Positions 22,236 to 34,030 of a stretch of 64,000 nt of DNA are shown here, one piece after another. The stretch is from positions 16,657,001 to 16,721,000 of the forward strand of contig NC_092566.1 of NCBI RefSeq assembly GCF_037975245.1, in the 5' to 3' direction. The notes beneath the pieces are model-generated. The model made no database searches, was not told the origin of the DNA, and saw only the letters and a program-made list of their open reading frames with translations. Position 1 is the stretch's first letter. Every line of letters begins with the position of its first letter. Both the position numbers and the translations under genes were made by a program. This stretch comes from Apostichopus japonicus. Its lineage: Eukaryota > Echinodermata > Holothuroidea > Aspidochirotida > Stichopodidae.

Positions 22236-23581
22236 CCTTGCGAGACAGATAGAGAGACGAAAAGTGTGAAGAATACCAGCAACCGCTTGAGAAGATGTGG
22301 TTAACGCAATGCAGGAATAAGGGTCGTTATCATACTAAAGAGAGTATGGATCATCTTTGAGATATTATTACAAAGTAAAATATCAAAAGAATGTCTACGT
22401 AACATTTCCTCACAAGCGATTACCCCGTTGGCGAGAGGGGTTTTGGTGTAAAAAGATGTAACAACCATAGATACCAATACAACTTCACTTGGGACGCCGG
22501 TAGTGAGATTATTGATAACTCTTAGACATGTGTCGTATCCTGTAAAAGGGCTAGCGATGTTATGCAGTAGGGGATTAACACATTCTAGAGAGATGCATTT
22601 ACCTTTGGTATTAACTGAAACCTCGGTCTTTTTAACCAGTATACGTTCACAAGTCTCTGTAACCGTACTTAACTTCTTTATTGCGATTTTATGGTTGTAT
22701 GTTTAATAATTCACCGTATTGGAAGTGTTGTATCTTGTTTATAAGTTTTAAATATCTTACCACAATTTTCTTCGTCTTCGCCGTTAACACAGTCGGCCAT
22801 GCCGTCACATCGGAAAAATTGTGGAACAGTGTGATTTTCGTCACAGCGAAATTGAGCCACCGTCGGATATGGAAGACCTTGTAAAAATAACAATATTAAC
22901 ACCTTTGGGTATAATCATTACATAAATAAATCTAACGTTCTATGTAATTCTAAACACTCAGCAAATGATTGACAAAGCATATACTTGTAAAATATGTTAT
23001 AATTTTTCCTATATTATACTTTAAATAAATGGACCCAAACACATATGGCGTAATGCGCATTAGGTAGGCTATACTGCCTAAAAATAAGATTAAATCAATT
23101 CAAATTTCATCTTGAAAACTATTATTTAGAAATATTAACGATGATATATTGTATCTTCGGTGTCATTCTATCCTGAAAGAAACTGATTGTATACTGTTGA
23201 GAAAAGAAGATAACTTTTGCAATATAACGTATTACAAAAGGCTAGATATCTCTCACATGTGGACATTTCTTTATTATTAATATTATAACCAATACGTCGA
23301 CAAAATTATTGACCACTAACCTGTGGGGCCGTGCGGGTGCCTTATTTAGGAAAAGCGTTTAAAGAGGAAACATGATCGTGACAAGGAAAAAGTTATAAGT
23401 TATAAAATTAAAGCAAAATCAGGAGTAATTACCTAACCCAAACGGTAACAAACAGATGCAACTGGACAGCAGAAACAAACGTAATGGAATCTGCGTTCCC
23501 ATATTGTTCTTCCTTTTCAAAGCGATAGAAAACGTTTCCAATGATATAGTAGTATGTTCCTCTTTGTTTCAATTCACTTAG
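22236..23581 (-). CDS. LDLRa plus CUB-like exon set, unit 3
   Basis: Exons 23433-23581, 23321-23340, 22761-22877 (LDLRa), 22424-22584 and 22236-22334, with the same lengths and phases as the other units. The LDLRa exon has NHT in place of NIT and PQFFRCDGMADC in place of PQSFRCDGTADC, changes shared with unit 4. The last codon of the final exon changes from AAG to AGG without disturbing the GT donor. Confidence 0.55.
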
Positions 23582-24393
23582 CTGGTATGGTTAAAACTAT
23601 AACTCTTATTTATTTATTTATTTATTCCAAGATTGGCGTCAATTCATCACCGCAGTTTCTGCAGTGTAAACGCAAGTTAATAAACTACACTACATTGGTA
23701 TGGAAGTTCTAAGAGCCAATTCAGTTGATTTTTTTTTAGTATTTTCTGATCATTTTTTCTTCTTCAAATTTAGCCAAAAATTCAAAAGAGCGAGCCTTTT
23801 TGTCCGTCCGATACATCGTGTAACTTGTCAACTTGGCAAAGCCGAAACATGAAAATGAGCACAAATAACTGAACAACAAAGCATACAAGAAATAACGGTG
23901 TGAAACCAATGAAATATAAACTCAACAATCAAACACAAGAAACAAAGAAGCTAAATACGTTTAAAGAAACTTGTACAATTATAATGGTTTAAAAATATAT
24001 AGACACATGCCTCTGTTAAGGTCTACCAAATGTGAATTAGTCTTAAGAATTCTATTGGGCTCGAGCTGTTTACGTTTCTACATATTAAGAGAAGCTTTGT
24101 TACACCAAAGTGAGTTTTAGGTTATCAAACAGATGAAGAGGATGGTTCTGAAAATTAAAACTGCATGGGACAGTTTTAGGTGTATTTTTGTTTATGGTTA
24201 TTGAAACGTAAGCGAAATTTGGAGTCTGATTCAACAACATGTATGCCATAATCACAAACGTTACAGTGAGATGTGTATATGACATTTTCACAATCACTTT
24301 GGCGGCGTTTCGGGAAATTTAACATTACGGATATTTATTTTGGCTCCAACCGTAATATACTTACACACTTGACAACTTAACAACCGATATCAC

Positions 24394-25741
24394 CCTTGCG
24401 AGACAGATGGAGAGACGAAAAGTGTGAAGAATACCAGCAACCGCTTGAGAAGATGTGGTTAACGCAATGCAGGAATAAGGGTCGTTATCATACTAAAGAG
24501 AGTATGGATCATCTTTGAGATATTATTACAAAGTAAAATATCAAAAGAATGTATACGTAACATTTCCTCACAAGCGATTACCCCGTTGGCGAGAGGGGTT
24601 TTGGTGTAAAAAGATGTAACAACCATAGATACCAATACAACTTCACTTGGGACGCCGGTAGTGAGATTATTGATAACTCTTAGACATGTGTCGTATCCTG
24701 TAAAAAGGCTAGCGATGTTATGCAGTAGGGGATTAACACATTCTAGAGAAATGCATTTACCTTTGGTATTAACTGAAACCTCGGTCTTTTTAACCAGTAT
24801 ACGTTCACAAGTCTCTGTAACCGTACTTAACTTCTTTATTGCGATTTTATGGTTGTATGTTTAATAATTCACCGTATTGGAAGTGTTGTATCTTGTTTAT
24901 AAGTTTTAAATATCTTACCACAATTTTCTTCGTCTTCGCCGTTAACACAGTCGGCCATGCCGTCACATCGGAAAAATTGTGGAACAGTGTGATTTTCGTC
25001 ACAACGAAATTGAGCCACCGTCGGATAAGGTAGACCTTGTAAAAATAACAATATTGACACCTTTGGGTATAATCATTACATAAATAAATCTAACGTTCTA
25101 TGTAATTCTAAACACTCAGCAAATGATTGACAAAGCATATACTTGTAAAATATGTTATAATTTTTCCTATATTATACTTTAAATAAATGGACCCAAACAC
25201 ATATGGCGTAATGCGCATTAGGTAGGCAATACTGCCTAAAAATAAGATTAAATAAATTCAAATTTCATCTTGAAAACTATTATTTAGAAATATTAACGAT
25301 GATATATTGTATCTTCGGTGTCATTCTATCCTGAAAGAAACTGATTGTATAACTGTTGAGAAAAGAAGATAACTTTTGCAATATAACGTATTACAAAAGG
25401 CTTGATATCTCTCACATGTGGACATTTCTTTATTATTAATATTATAACCAATACGTCGACAAAATTATTGACCACTAACCTGTGGGGCCGTGCGGGTGCC
25501 TTATTTAGGAAAAGCGTTTAAAGAGGAAACATGATCGTGACAAGGAACAAAGTTATAAGTTATAAAATTAAAGCAAAATCAGGAGTAATTACCTAACCCA
25601 AACGGTAACAAACAGATGCAACTGGACAGCAGAAACAAACGTAATGGAATCTGCGTTCCCATATTGTTCTTCCTTTTCAAAGCGATAGAAAACGTTTCCA
25701 ATGATATAGTAGTATGTTCCTCTTTGTTTCAATTCACTTAG
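24394..25741 (-). CDS. LDLRa plus CUB-like exon set, unit 4 (first in transcript)
   Basis: Exons 25593-25741, 25480-25499, 24919-25035 (LDLRa), 24582-24742 and 24394-24492, with lengths and phases as in the other units. The LDLRa protein sequence equals that of unit 3, so these two are probably the youngest pair. Being nearest the 5' side of a minus-strand gene, its first exon would need an upstream exon ending in phase 0. None was identified between 25755 and 28000, so the gene start is unknown. Confidence 0.5.
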
Positions 25742-25754
25742 CTGGTATGGTTAA

Positions 25755-28201
25755 GCGACGCAAGTAATGTTTACCTAAACACAGAACAAGCACGGTGCGT
25801 ACGTCATAGCCAAGGGAACTCGATCAGCAGTTTTTGAATGTGCTGGTTGTCATTTGAGATCCACACAATAACATGCGGTTATAATTTTGGTAAGTTTGAC
25901 CTTTCTTCATCCTGTTTGATGTAATTCTATACTAACAGAAGCATTACTAGAATATATCAACGGTAAATGCATTTTCATCATGTACAATAGGAGAATGATG
26001 TATGTCTCCCACTGATTTTTTAAATTTTATTTCCTTCATGATAATTTCATGTTCGTTTGAAGTTCAAACTTTTTGTACCAAAAGTGTACTGTCAATGATT
26101 CCGAAATCTCCAGAAAATAACGTTTTGTTCTTCTACAAATTTTGATTTGATTTCATTAGTTGCCTTGTTATAACATTGTGCCAATCAATCCAGGAATAAA
26201 GCTTATCAAATTAGTAACCTAAATGTTCTAGGAAATTAAATGTAATAGCAATTTTGAAGATCTTGTGTGCGATGTTACATTAAATGTGTAAAGGTAGCAA
26301 AGAATTGCTAAGCTTTTTGACTATCTGGTAACAAGTTGTACATTCTATATGCCTCTCGCTTTTTTCCTCTTTATCTTTTGATTCGAGGGGGTTGGAGGAG
26401 GGCACGCGGCAAAACCTTCCAACTAACGAGTGGCTAAATCATGTCATCTAAAAGTTTGAATTTTTTACTCTGCTAAGCTCTTGATAAAGTCTCTTATAAC
26501 TTTTTTTCTGTCTGTAGATTCTCCCCAGATTTTAAGGCATCCATCATAGGTATTTACTCTCCAGCTCCTCACACTCCTTCATAAGGAGCATGTTAAATTT
26601 GTTTTTCATATAGATCCCAAATTAAAACGCTTCATGGACATTGTTCCTCCAGATTGTCATGTGTTCTTTACTTGACTGCTCGCTTGTATAGGTGACGACT
26701 ACTTGGGAAGTTTTCATCTTCACTTGTCACTGAATCCTTGGAGCAATTCGTTAACTATGAGTAATATTTTAGGAGTGTTTTTGTGGCAGTGAAAATCATT
26801 AGCTTTACAAGACCAATTTCATTTGAGTTTCCTAATTATTGAATAATTTGAATACAAGTCAACTGTTTTGAAGATTTCCCTGCAGTTTGCGTCTTGTATA
26901 AAGCTTTATTGCTAGCATATAAGAATTGAAAATTGAATCAATGTAATTTCATCCCTCTTCTATCACTATATGAAAATACATCGCACGGATTTATTTCAAG
27001 TAAAGTGGACAAGTAGATTGGTGATTGTTGATTGACAGTTCCCGTTGATTGACATACTGTAGTATCATAGTGCACGTCAACCTTCCTCTTTAGTGTTCTC
27101 CCACGAATTGGTGCCAGTGTTTTCATATTTGTTGTATTTCAGTGTTCTGTATTTATGTTGTATTTGGTGACATCCAAGGGGCAAAAAATAAAGCGGTTTC
27201 AAATGTTAAACCTATCGTTTCTAGGATCACTCTTTTGAGTCTCTTTGTTTCTTCAAATCATTACGACGAGCTATTTTTTCGCACGCCAGATTGACCTTCC
27301 CAGACTGTTATACTTCTTCAAATCACCCGACTTCAAAGTCAGTGTGGATGCACCATATAAAACCCTAGATAGAATTAGTGAGAATACAGACAGGTTAATG
27401 AGTATGGTGAACACAAAGAGATGAATGGATTTACACATTCTCCTACACAAGCTCTCTAGTGGATAAGCAGTTTGGTAACAGTTTTATTTTATTTTGATTA
27501 ATGTTTTTGTTCAGAATATAGATATTTAGGTATCAATTCAGAAAATTGTTTGCTTCATATATACATGTTATTCGTTAAAAACTAATCAGGCACGGTAGTG
27601 TACTTTGTCAGCATTTCACTCGTTCTTCTCTTCCTTCCTGGTATTAATATTTTTTTCATCAGAATCATGAGATTCATATATGCAAGTAGCTGTTTACTTC
27701 ATATACATTATGCTATACGTGAATATATGATCAGTATATAGTTCAAACGTTCTTTCCTTCCTTCCTGGTATTGATATAAACGTTATTAAAACAACGAAAT
27801 GTCACTCGGATCAAATTTGTTCAGGTATTTCCTTAATTTCCCCCAAAAAGGAGAACTTTTGGAATTGTTTTTTCAATCCCTAGGAGTTGAAGGAGACGGA
27901 AAGCTAATACACAAGGAACATATCGGAAGGCGGAGCTTTCGACATACTGAGCGAATTAACGACGTTAACAGATAAACAGATGACCTTTACTTCATGTTGA
28001 TGTAACATCGATTATCATTGGTGGAAAGAAATACCAGACACGTTTGAATCACTCTGACTACTTCCTTATTGTATGGAAATTTGCGAAAGACTGGACTTTG
28101 TTCGCGAAACTAGTCAATTTGTTAAATACGTTATCAATGGTGAATTTCGTTTGTTAGTTCGCACTTTTTTTCAAAATTCAAAATTAGACCAAGGATTAAA
28201 C
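25755..28201. other. Gap between the LDLRa array and collagen gene B
   Basis: No gene recognised. The sequence is AT-rich. 27377-27500 resembles part of 33783-34025 (shared GAATACAGACAGGTT, GGTGAACACAAA and ACATTCTCCTACACAAGCTC-type stretches), marking a dispersed repeat. The words CTTCCTTCCTGGTATT occur twice (27635 and 27757). A splice donor-like TTTAG/gtaaac lies on the minus strand near 25777, but no open exon could be supported. Confidence 0.45.
27377..27500. repeat. Dispersed repeat related to 33783-34025
   Basis: Shares several blocks in order with 33783-34025, ending in CAGTTT...GTAACAGTTTTATTTT. The middle of the longer copy is missing. In the longer copy this family adjoins a hammerhead-like motif, which hints at a Penelope-like element. 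Confidence 0.55.
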
Positions 28202-31178
28202 ATGGAGGATTTATCCATCATTTATCTTTGGATGTGCTGTGTGCTTTATTTAAATGGTGTTTTAGCAGACGACCTTCCATATCAGGAGTTTGAAGACCTA
28301 ACGAAAGTAGACAACGCCAAGTTGGAACATGATAGTAACATCATGATGGGAAAGTTAGATGTAAGTTGCTTACTTTTCATATGCGAGTTGTAAGTACAAG
28401 AGAAAATATACCCAGACACTCGAAATAAATATGCATGTGTCAAAACCTGATTCAATTCTTAGCCAATAAAACCCTACCAAGTAGATTAAAACTTCCGAAT
28501 TGATGTCATACTTTGTTCATACATATAATTCTAAAGAATTATTTAAGAGAAAAAAATGATGATATGGGCAAAAGAATGCCCGGAGATTTGTTTAGGTCAA
28601 GAAAGAGTGATCACCCATATGACTAGCATTGAAAATGTTTAACTTGAACAAGAACAAATCTTGTAACAGTGATTTTTCCTTTAAAAAACAATGTCTCAGT
28701 TGGATAATGCCTTCAAGTTCAAATTTGAACAACTGTGAAATCATATGTTTACCACAGAAAAAGCCTATAGTGATGCAGAACAATTTCAGCTAAGCAGTCA
28801 ACTTTTGCCACCGGAAATATGTTTACAAAAATGCGGTACGCAATCGTTAGTTTTTGTTTGAAAACTCTTAAGAGTTATTGGTAAACATGACTCCAAATCA
28901 ACTAAAAATTTTAAAGTTGTTTTGATCGGTATCAAATGTTTCACAGTTTGTTGTTTAGCGTATTAAATATTAGCTACGAAATACCGTCCAGTGGGAAAAG
29001 GTGACATTACATTAATCGAATGGTATTGACAACTTTATAATAATAAATAAACTCCGTTAATCTAGAAGATTAGAAGTTGAATCTTACTGAACACTTTAAA
29101 TTAATCACCGATATCGCAAGATGGTAAAAAAATGCAAAATTCCTCAATTAACTTCTCGCTAGGCTTTCAAGTTTCATTAAATTTATAACCCTTCTTATCA
29201 CCCGTTTACAGGATGTGCTTGCTGGACTTAATAAACGAGAACAAGAAACCAGAAGATTGGTGGAAGAGTTCGCTCAAAAAGTTTCGCTGCATCAGACACA
29301 TCAGAAAGAAGAAAGTAGCGAGGTTACAGAAAAATTAGCAGGTACATTTTCAACTTTGAAACTTGATGTAGACTAATTTAATTTTTACAAGATGAGATAT
29401 TTATCTTATAATAAACACAACATGCAAAGGATGTTGATTTTGAAAGAACCTGTGACATTTCTGCATGTTGTGTTTCGAGCCGTAGTATAGACAAACTCTA
29501 GCTGGACCGGCATGGACGTAAAGTATATTTAAATCATGTATATTGTATAATTTTCGTAGTTCCCAACCTGAATAGAGCCCAGCTGCAATAAAGATATAGT
29601 AACGGGTTGCATCCATTTATAACATTCTAGCCACCGAGGACAAAGCAGGTCATTTCTACAGAGATAGGTAGTGATCATTCCGGTTAAAACTGTCATGTTT
29701 TCTAATACGTTTGCAAAAATAAATTTAATAAAAAGACCAAACGCAATAGCTTCTACTAAATGATATGATGAAAGATAATGTGATCATTACAATTTGATCT
29801 AATTCAGAAATAAATAAAGTATTTAAATTTTTTGAAAGTTTTCCAACTGCTTTCCGTAAATTTCTATACTTTCCGTAAATATTTACTGTAACTACTTTCC
29901 ATAAATATCGTTATGTTCCGTGAATATCATTATCCATCAGAGCACATGATGAAAAGTGAGACCACACTCGGACAAAAGGTCTCGGATCGCAAGAAACGAA
30001 GCCGGGGAGACTTAGGCGTACCAGGTACATTGTAAAGTAAATGTTATAATATTCTTCGTTACGTGTATGATTATATTATGTTTTGGATTCTCTTGAACTA
30101 AATAAATAATACTGATAAATATTCATTGTATGAATCCTAGAGAGAGACAATTGTCACAAGGGCATGTTTGATAAGATTACTACTTTGATCAAACTACAAT
30201 ACACACTGAGAACGAAATATGCAGCAGAAGTTTCATCAATCAAAGACACCCCCATCCCCCATCCCCCACCCCGTTTAAATGATAGTGTGATTTGTTGTTG
30301 GTTTATCGGGCAATCTTTTGGTTACGTAATATAACCGTTGGTTATGAGTACATCATTGACTATGCTGTTAAGAGAAATATGCGCTGAGTAAATATACATT
30401 ACTGTCTTTATTACTACAGATACCGTAGCACCATCCCTAGAAATGAATGGTACTTGTTACGTGGAGGCTTGCCCACAGAGACCATTCCTCCTCGTACCAG
30501 GTCGAGATGGGCAACCAGGCGCCCGGGACAAAGGGGGTCCCCTGGTGACAGAGGATCAAAAGGGGATCGCGGTTCCACAGGTCTTCCTGGAACAATTGGT
30601 CCCAATGGGGACATTGGACCTAAAGGTGTCAAAGGAACAGAAGGAGATTCTGGCCAGAGAGGAAGTAAAGGCGCCAAGGGGATGCAAGGAAGAATTGGTG
30701 TCCAAGGTAGAGTACATGTTAAAACAAGTTGATGAAACATTGGTATACAAATCAAAGCATTAACAACATTGTTCCCTTTTCTGTATACTGTCTGACCTCA
30801 AAATATTTCCATAAATATCTTTGCAGTCTTTGTGGAGAGAAAAGGGAAGGAATGCCTCTTAACCGATCTAACAATTATTTTCGTTTTGCTTTCTCAGGTA
30901 CGAAGGGTGACTCAGGCGTAAGTGGAAGCGGAACAACTTCCAAAACACATTACACCAGATGGGGAAGTAGGACATGTGAGGGCACTGCCCAGTTGGTTTA
31001 TGAAGGTAATCCGAATGATATCATTTGTGTCATTAGAAACATGCAGATTGTAACAACTTTAATTGTGCAAACATCACTTCTATCATATCAAAAATATGTC
31101 AAATTAAAAATAAAATGAAAGGAAGTATTAAATAATATATAAGCTCAAGAAGTGAGTTACTGGTATCATCATCATCAA

Positions 31179-31237
<59 letters not shown>

Positions 31238-31872
31238 ACATCATTATCATCATCATCACCGTTATCATCATCATCATCGTTATCATCATCATCATCATCA
31301 TGTTAATGATGATGATGATGATCATGGTGATGAAGATGATGATAACGATCATTCTATATGTCCACGTTACTTGTCTTTTGTCAGGTTATGCAGCAGGTGC
31401 TTACTACGACCAGAAAGGTGGAGGAGCCAATTATGTTTGTCTACCACGTAATCCTACATACGACAGACCAGATGCTGGTGTCAATACATGGCGGGCATAT
31501 ATGTATGGCGCAGAATACGAAGTTGTAAATTTCCCGCCTTTTAGTGGTTTGGATAACGGAGATGTACCCTGTGCTGTCTGCTCAGTCTCTGAACGAAGCG
31601 TGGCGTTTATGCAACCTGCTCGCATTGACTGTCCTGACGGCTGGACGAGAGAATATTACGGCTATCTGATGGCACAATCCTACATCTATTATCGATCAGA
31701 GTGGGCTTGTGTTGATCATTCTGCTACTCTCACCTCATCGTCCTCTACAGGGAATTCAGACGGCGCTCTATTTTATCCAACAGAAGTACATTGTGGCAAC
31801 TCACGTACTGGACTACCTTGTGAACATTATACTGATGGGTACGAGGTTACTTGCGCAGTTTGTACCCGGTAA
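28202..31872 (+). CDS. Secreted short-chain collagen (C4-like), gene B, with one frameshift
   Basis: Six-exon model: 28202-28360, 29212-29341, 29941-30024, 30420-30706, 30898-31005, 31385-31872; about 418 residues once a single missing base is allowed for. Exon 1 starts at MEDLSI and encodes a signal peptide. Its 159-nt length equals exon 1 of genes A and D. Exon 3 carries the furin-type site RKKR. Exon 4 opens with two cysteines (NGTCYVEACPQR), then Gly-X-Y repeats. Within exon 4, near 30521-30527, the Gly-X-Y frame jumps: upstream reads GRDGQPGA in the entering phase, downstream reads GQRGSPGDRG in the phase that fits the next exon. Exon 4 is 287 nt where a multiple of 3 is expected. The C-terminal domain has nine cysteines. 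All other junctions are GT-AG and in phase. Confidence 0.82.
31165..31345. repeat. (ATC)n array followed by inverted (GAT)n, intron 5 of gene B
   Basis: About 135 bp of mostly ATC triplets on the plus strand is followed, after CATGTTAATG, by about 40 bp of GAT triplets. The two halves are complementary, so a trinucleotide hairpin can form. The array lies within the intron, ending about 40 bp before the acceptor of the last exon. Poly-His and poly-Met open frames here are artefacts. Confidence 0.95.
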
Positions 31873-32159
31873 ATGTACTTTAATCAGTTGTCTGCGTTTA
31901 GTTGTTTGTTTCCAGAGTTTGAACCAAACTCACTACGACTGAAATTAATTTTGTCTCTCCTTTGAAATTTGACAAGTCATGATAATGAATTGCTAATTTT
32001 TATAACTAACTATGTATGAATCAACTTATGGAACCTGCTTTAAATTACAACAACAAATGGACCATGACATTTTGTATTGATGGTTTCTAAGTCTACTATC
32101 AAGCTGAGTTCAGTATAATATGTTATGTCTAGTTGATGTTTATCGCATTACCAAAGAAA

Positions 32160-32165
32160 AATAAA
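32160..32165 (+). terminator. Candidate polyadenylation signal of collagen gene B
   Basis: AATAAA, about 290 nt downstream of the gene B stop codon. It is the first canonical hexamer I could find after the stop. Confidence 0.35.
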
Positions 32166-32850
32166 ACTCTCCTGAGGAAACTTGACATAAGCTGTGGTTG
32201 ATAAATTGCATTTGACAATAATCTTGGTATACCTTTTGATAATTTCACTATGTATCTATTATACTGTGTATTTTGTACTCGAATTAAGAACTCGTTTAAG
32301 TTAGAGATACTTATTGTCTTCATCATATTATGATTATTGTTTATGATTATTGATTATGATTATTTGATTATGATTATTTGATTATTGTTTATGATTATTT
32401 GTCATCATATCATATTGTAATATTAAATATAACAAAAAAAAAAGAAAAGAAAGAAAGACTGAAATTGCTGTATCAAAAAAGGAATAACATCATAAAAATA
32501 ATGAAATAATATGAAAATTATGAAATTATAAATACGTGAAAAACAATGACATCATGAAACCATGATTCTACGTAAACTCATGTGATGATATAAATCATTG
32601 AAACATGAGATGACGTTTCATTATCACCTAAAGCACTGACAAACGGCTCTGAAAGAAATCAATATAGTCTACGATCGTTTGTGTAAAATATCACAGTAGT
32701 GTTTTCTAAACTCACATGTCATGCATGTATATTTTTTTCAGTCGAATTTTGAATAGAAGACATACCTCAGACACGGAAACTGTTTTGTGCGTATGATATT
32801 TGTGAGTCTATTGAATTAGATTTATGGAAGTTATCTAATAGTGTAGAATC

Positions 32851-33424
32851 AGTGGCGTGAAAACATGGGAATGGGGAGGGGCATGGTCCCCCTCTTCCGA
32901 TCGTCAGTTGGGAGAAATAGTTCAGTTGGGGGTTTCTTTGCATTCAATCGGGCAAACTTTAGCCACTACTACGGGTATATCCACCCCTCCCACCTTTTCA
33001 ACCTCCTAAAAATATTTATTAACAAAACCTTTCGTTTGGGGCTACTTATATAGCCCTAAGTTAAAGTCTAAATAAGCCTCAGAAAGCTCAATTGGACATC
33101 TAAATTTATTTTCCTGAGGGAGGACTCCCAAACCCGCTACAGAGTAGACGGCTTCAATGACCGCATGGAGCCCCCTATTATTAAGAAATTAAAGTTCTCC
33201 ACTGGCCCTCCCACGAAGATTCAGCCCCCTACTATAATCAGTCAGGAGAAATTTAGAATTTATTAGCACAACCTTCCGTTGAGAGCTTCTTACAAAGACC
33301 TTACTTATAATCGTAATTTGTCTTTGTGGCCCTTCCATCTAGGTTCAGCTTCCTACTTTAATCACTTGGGGAAATATTAAATTCGGCCTCACCAACATTG
33401 AATTCCTGTGACGCCAATGTCTGG
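32851..33424. mobile_element. Possible hAT-like nonautonomous element
   Basis: Starts CAGTGGCGTGAAAA and ends near TGACGCCAATG, whose reverse complement CATTGGCGTCA is an imperfect match. GAATCA occurs just outside both sides, but the exact ends and target duplication are not clear. The first part is G-rich like the other hAT-type elements of the window. Confidence 0.35.
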
Positions 33425-33639
33425 AATCACTATAGTATTCTGCTTTTTCGAGGCTCACTACATAGTTCCGTGTATATGACGTAGAACAACATATGAAGTT
33501 TCAGTTAAAGTCAGGAGACACAGTCATGTGACACACGTTAAGTTAAATTATATAGACATGCATCACAAATTTGTGATTATTACCTCTGTTACTGCGACGT
33601 ACTGTTCAGTAATTAAAGTATGATGAAAACAAATCCATC

Positions 33640-34030
33640 AGAGGTTATAGATTTTAATGTCAAATTCAACTTTATTTGCTTGGTGTAAAAGTAAGATGAC
33701 CTGACGTTTCGATCCTCGCAGGATCTTCTTCAGAGGCTGAATGACAAGTAACAGAAACTACAAGAGACAGATACAAGCAGAGAATACAGACAGGTTCATT
33801 TATGAGCAGGGTGAACACAAAAGAGAAATATGTAAGAGGATTAGTTGACTAGGAATGGAGAGAAGAAAGAAACCAACAGGGGGAAGAGGAGAGGTAGGAG
33901 ATAAACTGTAGAGCTACGGGAAGAGGGGTGATAGAGGGGGGGGGGACGTCGGCCCCTCTTTGACACATTCTCTTACACAGGCTCTTTAGTGGATCAGCAG
34001 TTTGCTAACAGTTTTATTTTGCTCGTGACT
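33640..34030 (-). mobile_element. Penelope-like (PLE) fragment with hammerhead-like motif
   Basis: On the minus strand 33733-33703 reads CTGAAGA, a GATCC/GGATC stem closed by a TGCGA loop, then GAAACGTC, close to the hammerhead core. Such motifs are known from the terminal repeats of Penelope-like elements. The remainder resembles 27377-27500. No reverse transcriptase frame is left. The family assignment is inference. Confidence 0.45.

Larger units (their letters stand above)
17132..25754 (-). repeat. Four-unit tandem array (period about 2.15 kb) of an LDLRa/CUB-like exon set
   Basis: Units are 17132-19284 (2153 bp), 19285-21441 (2157), 21442-23592 (2151) and 23593-25754 (2162), all in one orientation and visibly alike along their full length. 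Each holds five candidate minus-strand exons of 149, 20, 117, 161 and 99 nt. The sum, 546 nt, is exactly 182 codons, and both unit ends are phase 0, so joining units keeps the reading frame. The array ends abruptly at GGTATGGTTAA (25754). Confidence 0.93.

Noticed and set aside
24100-24297. Conserved minus-strand frame with MSYTHLTVTFVIMAY in units 1 and 4
   Set aside because: It is broken in unit 2 by small insertions. An alternative frame at the same place has more cysteines (HCNVCDYG), but it stops soon after and no acceptor fits a normal-length intron. It is not supported as an exon.
31128-31352. Poly-His and poly-Met frames in the gene B intron
   Set aside because: They come from the ATC/GAT triplet array between two well-supported exons.
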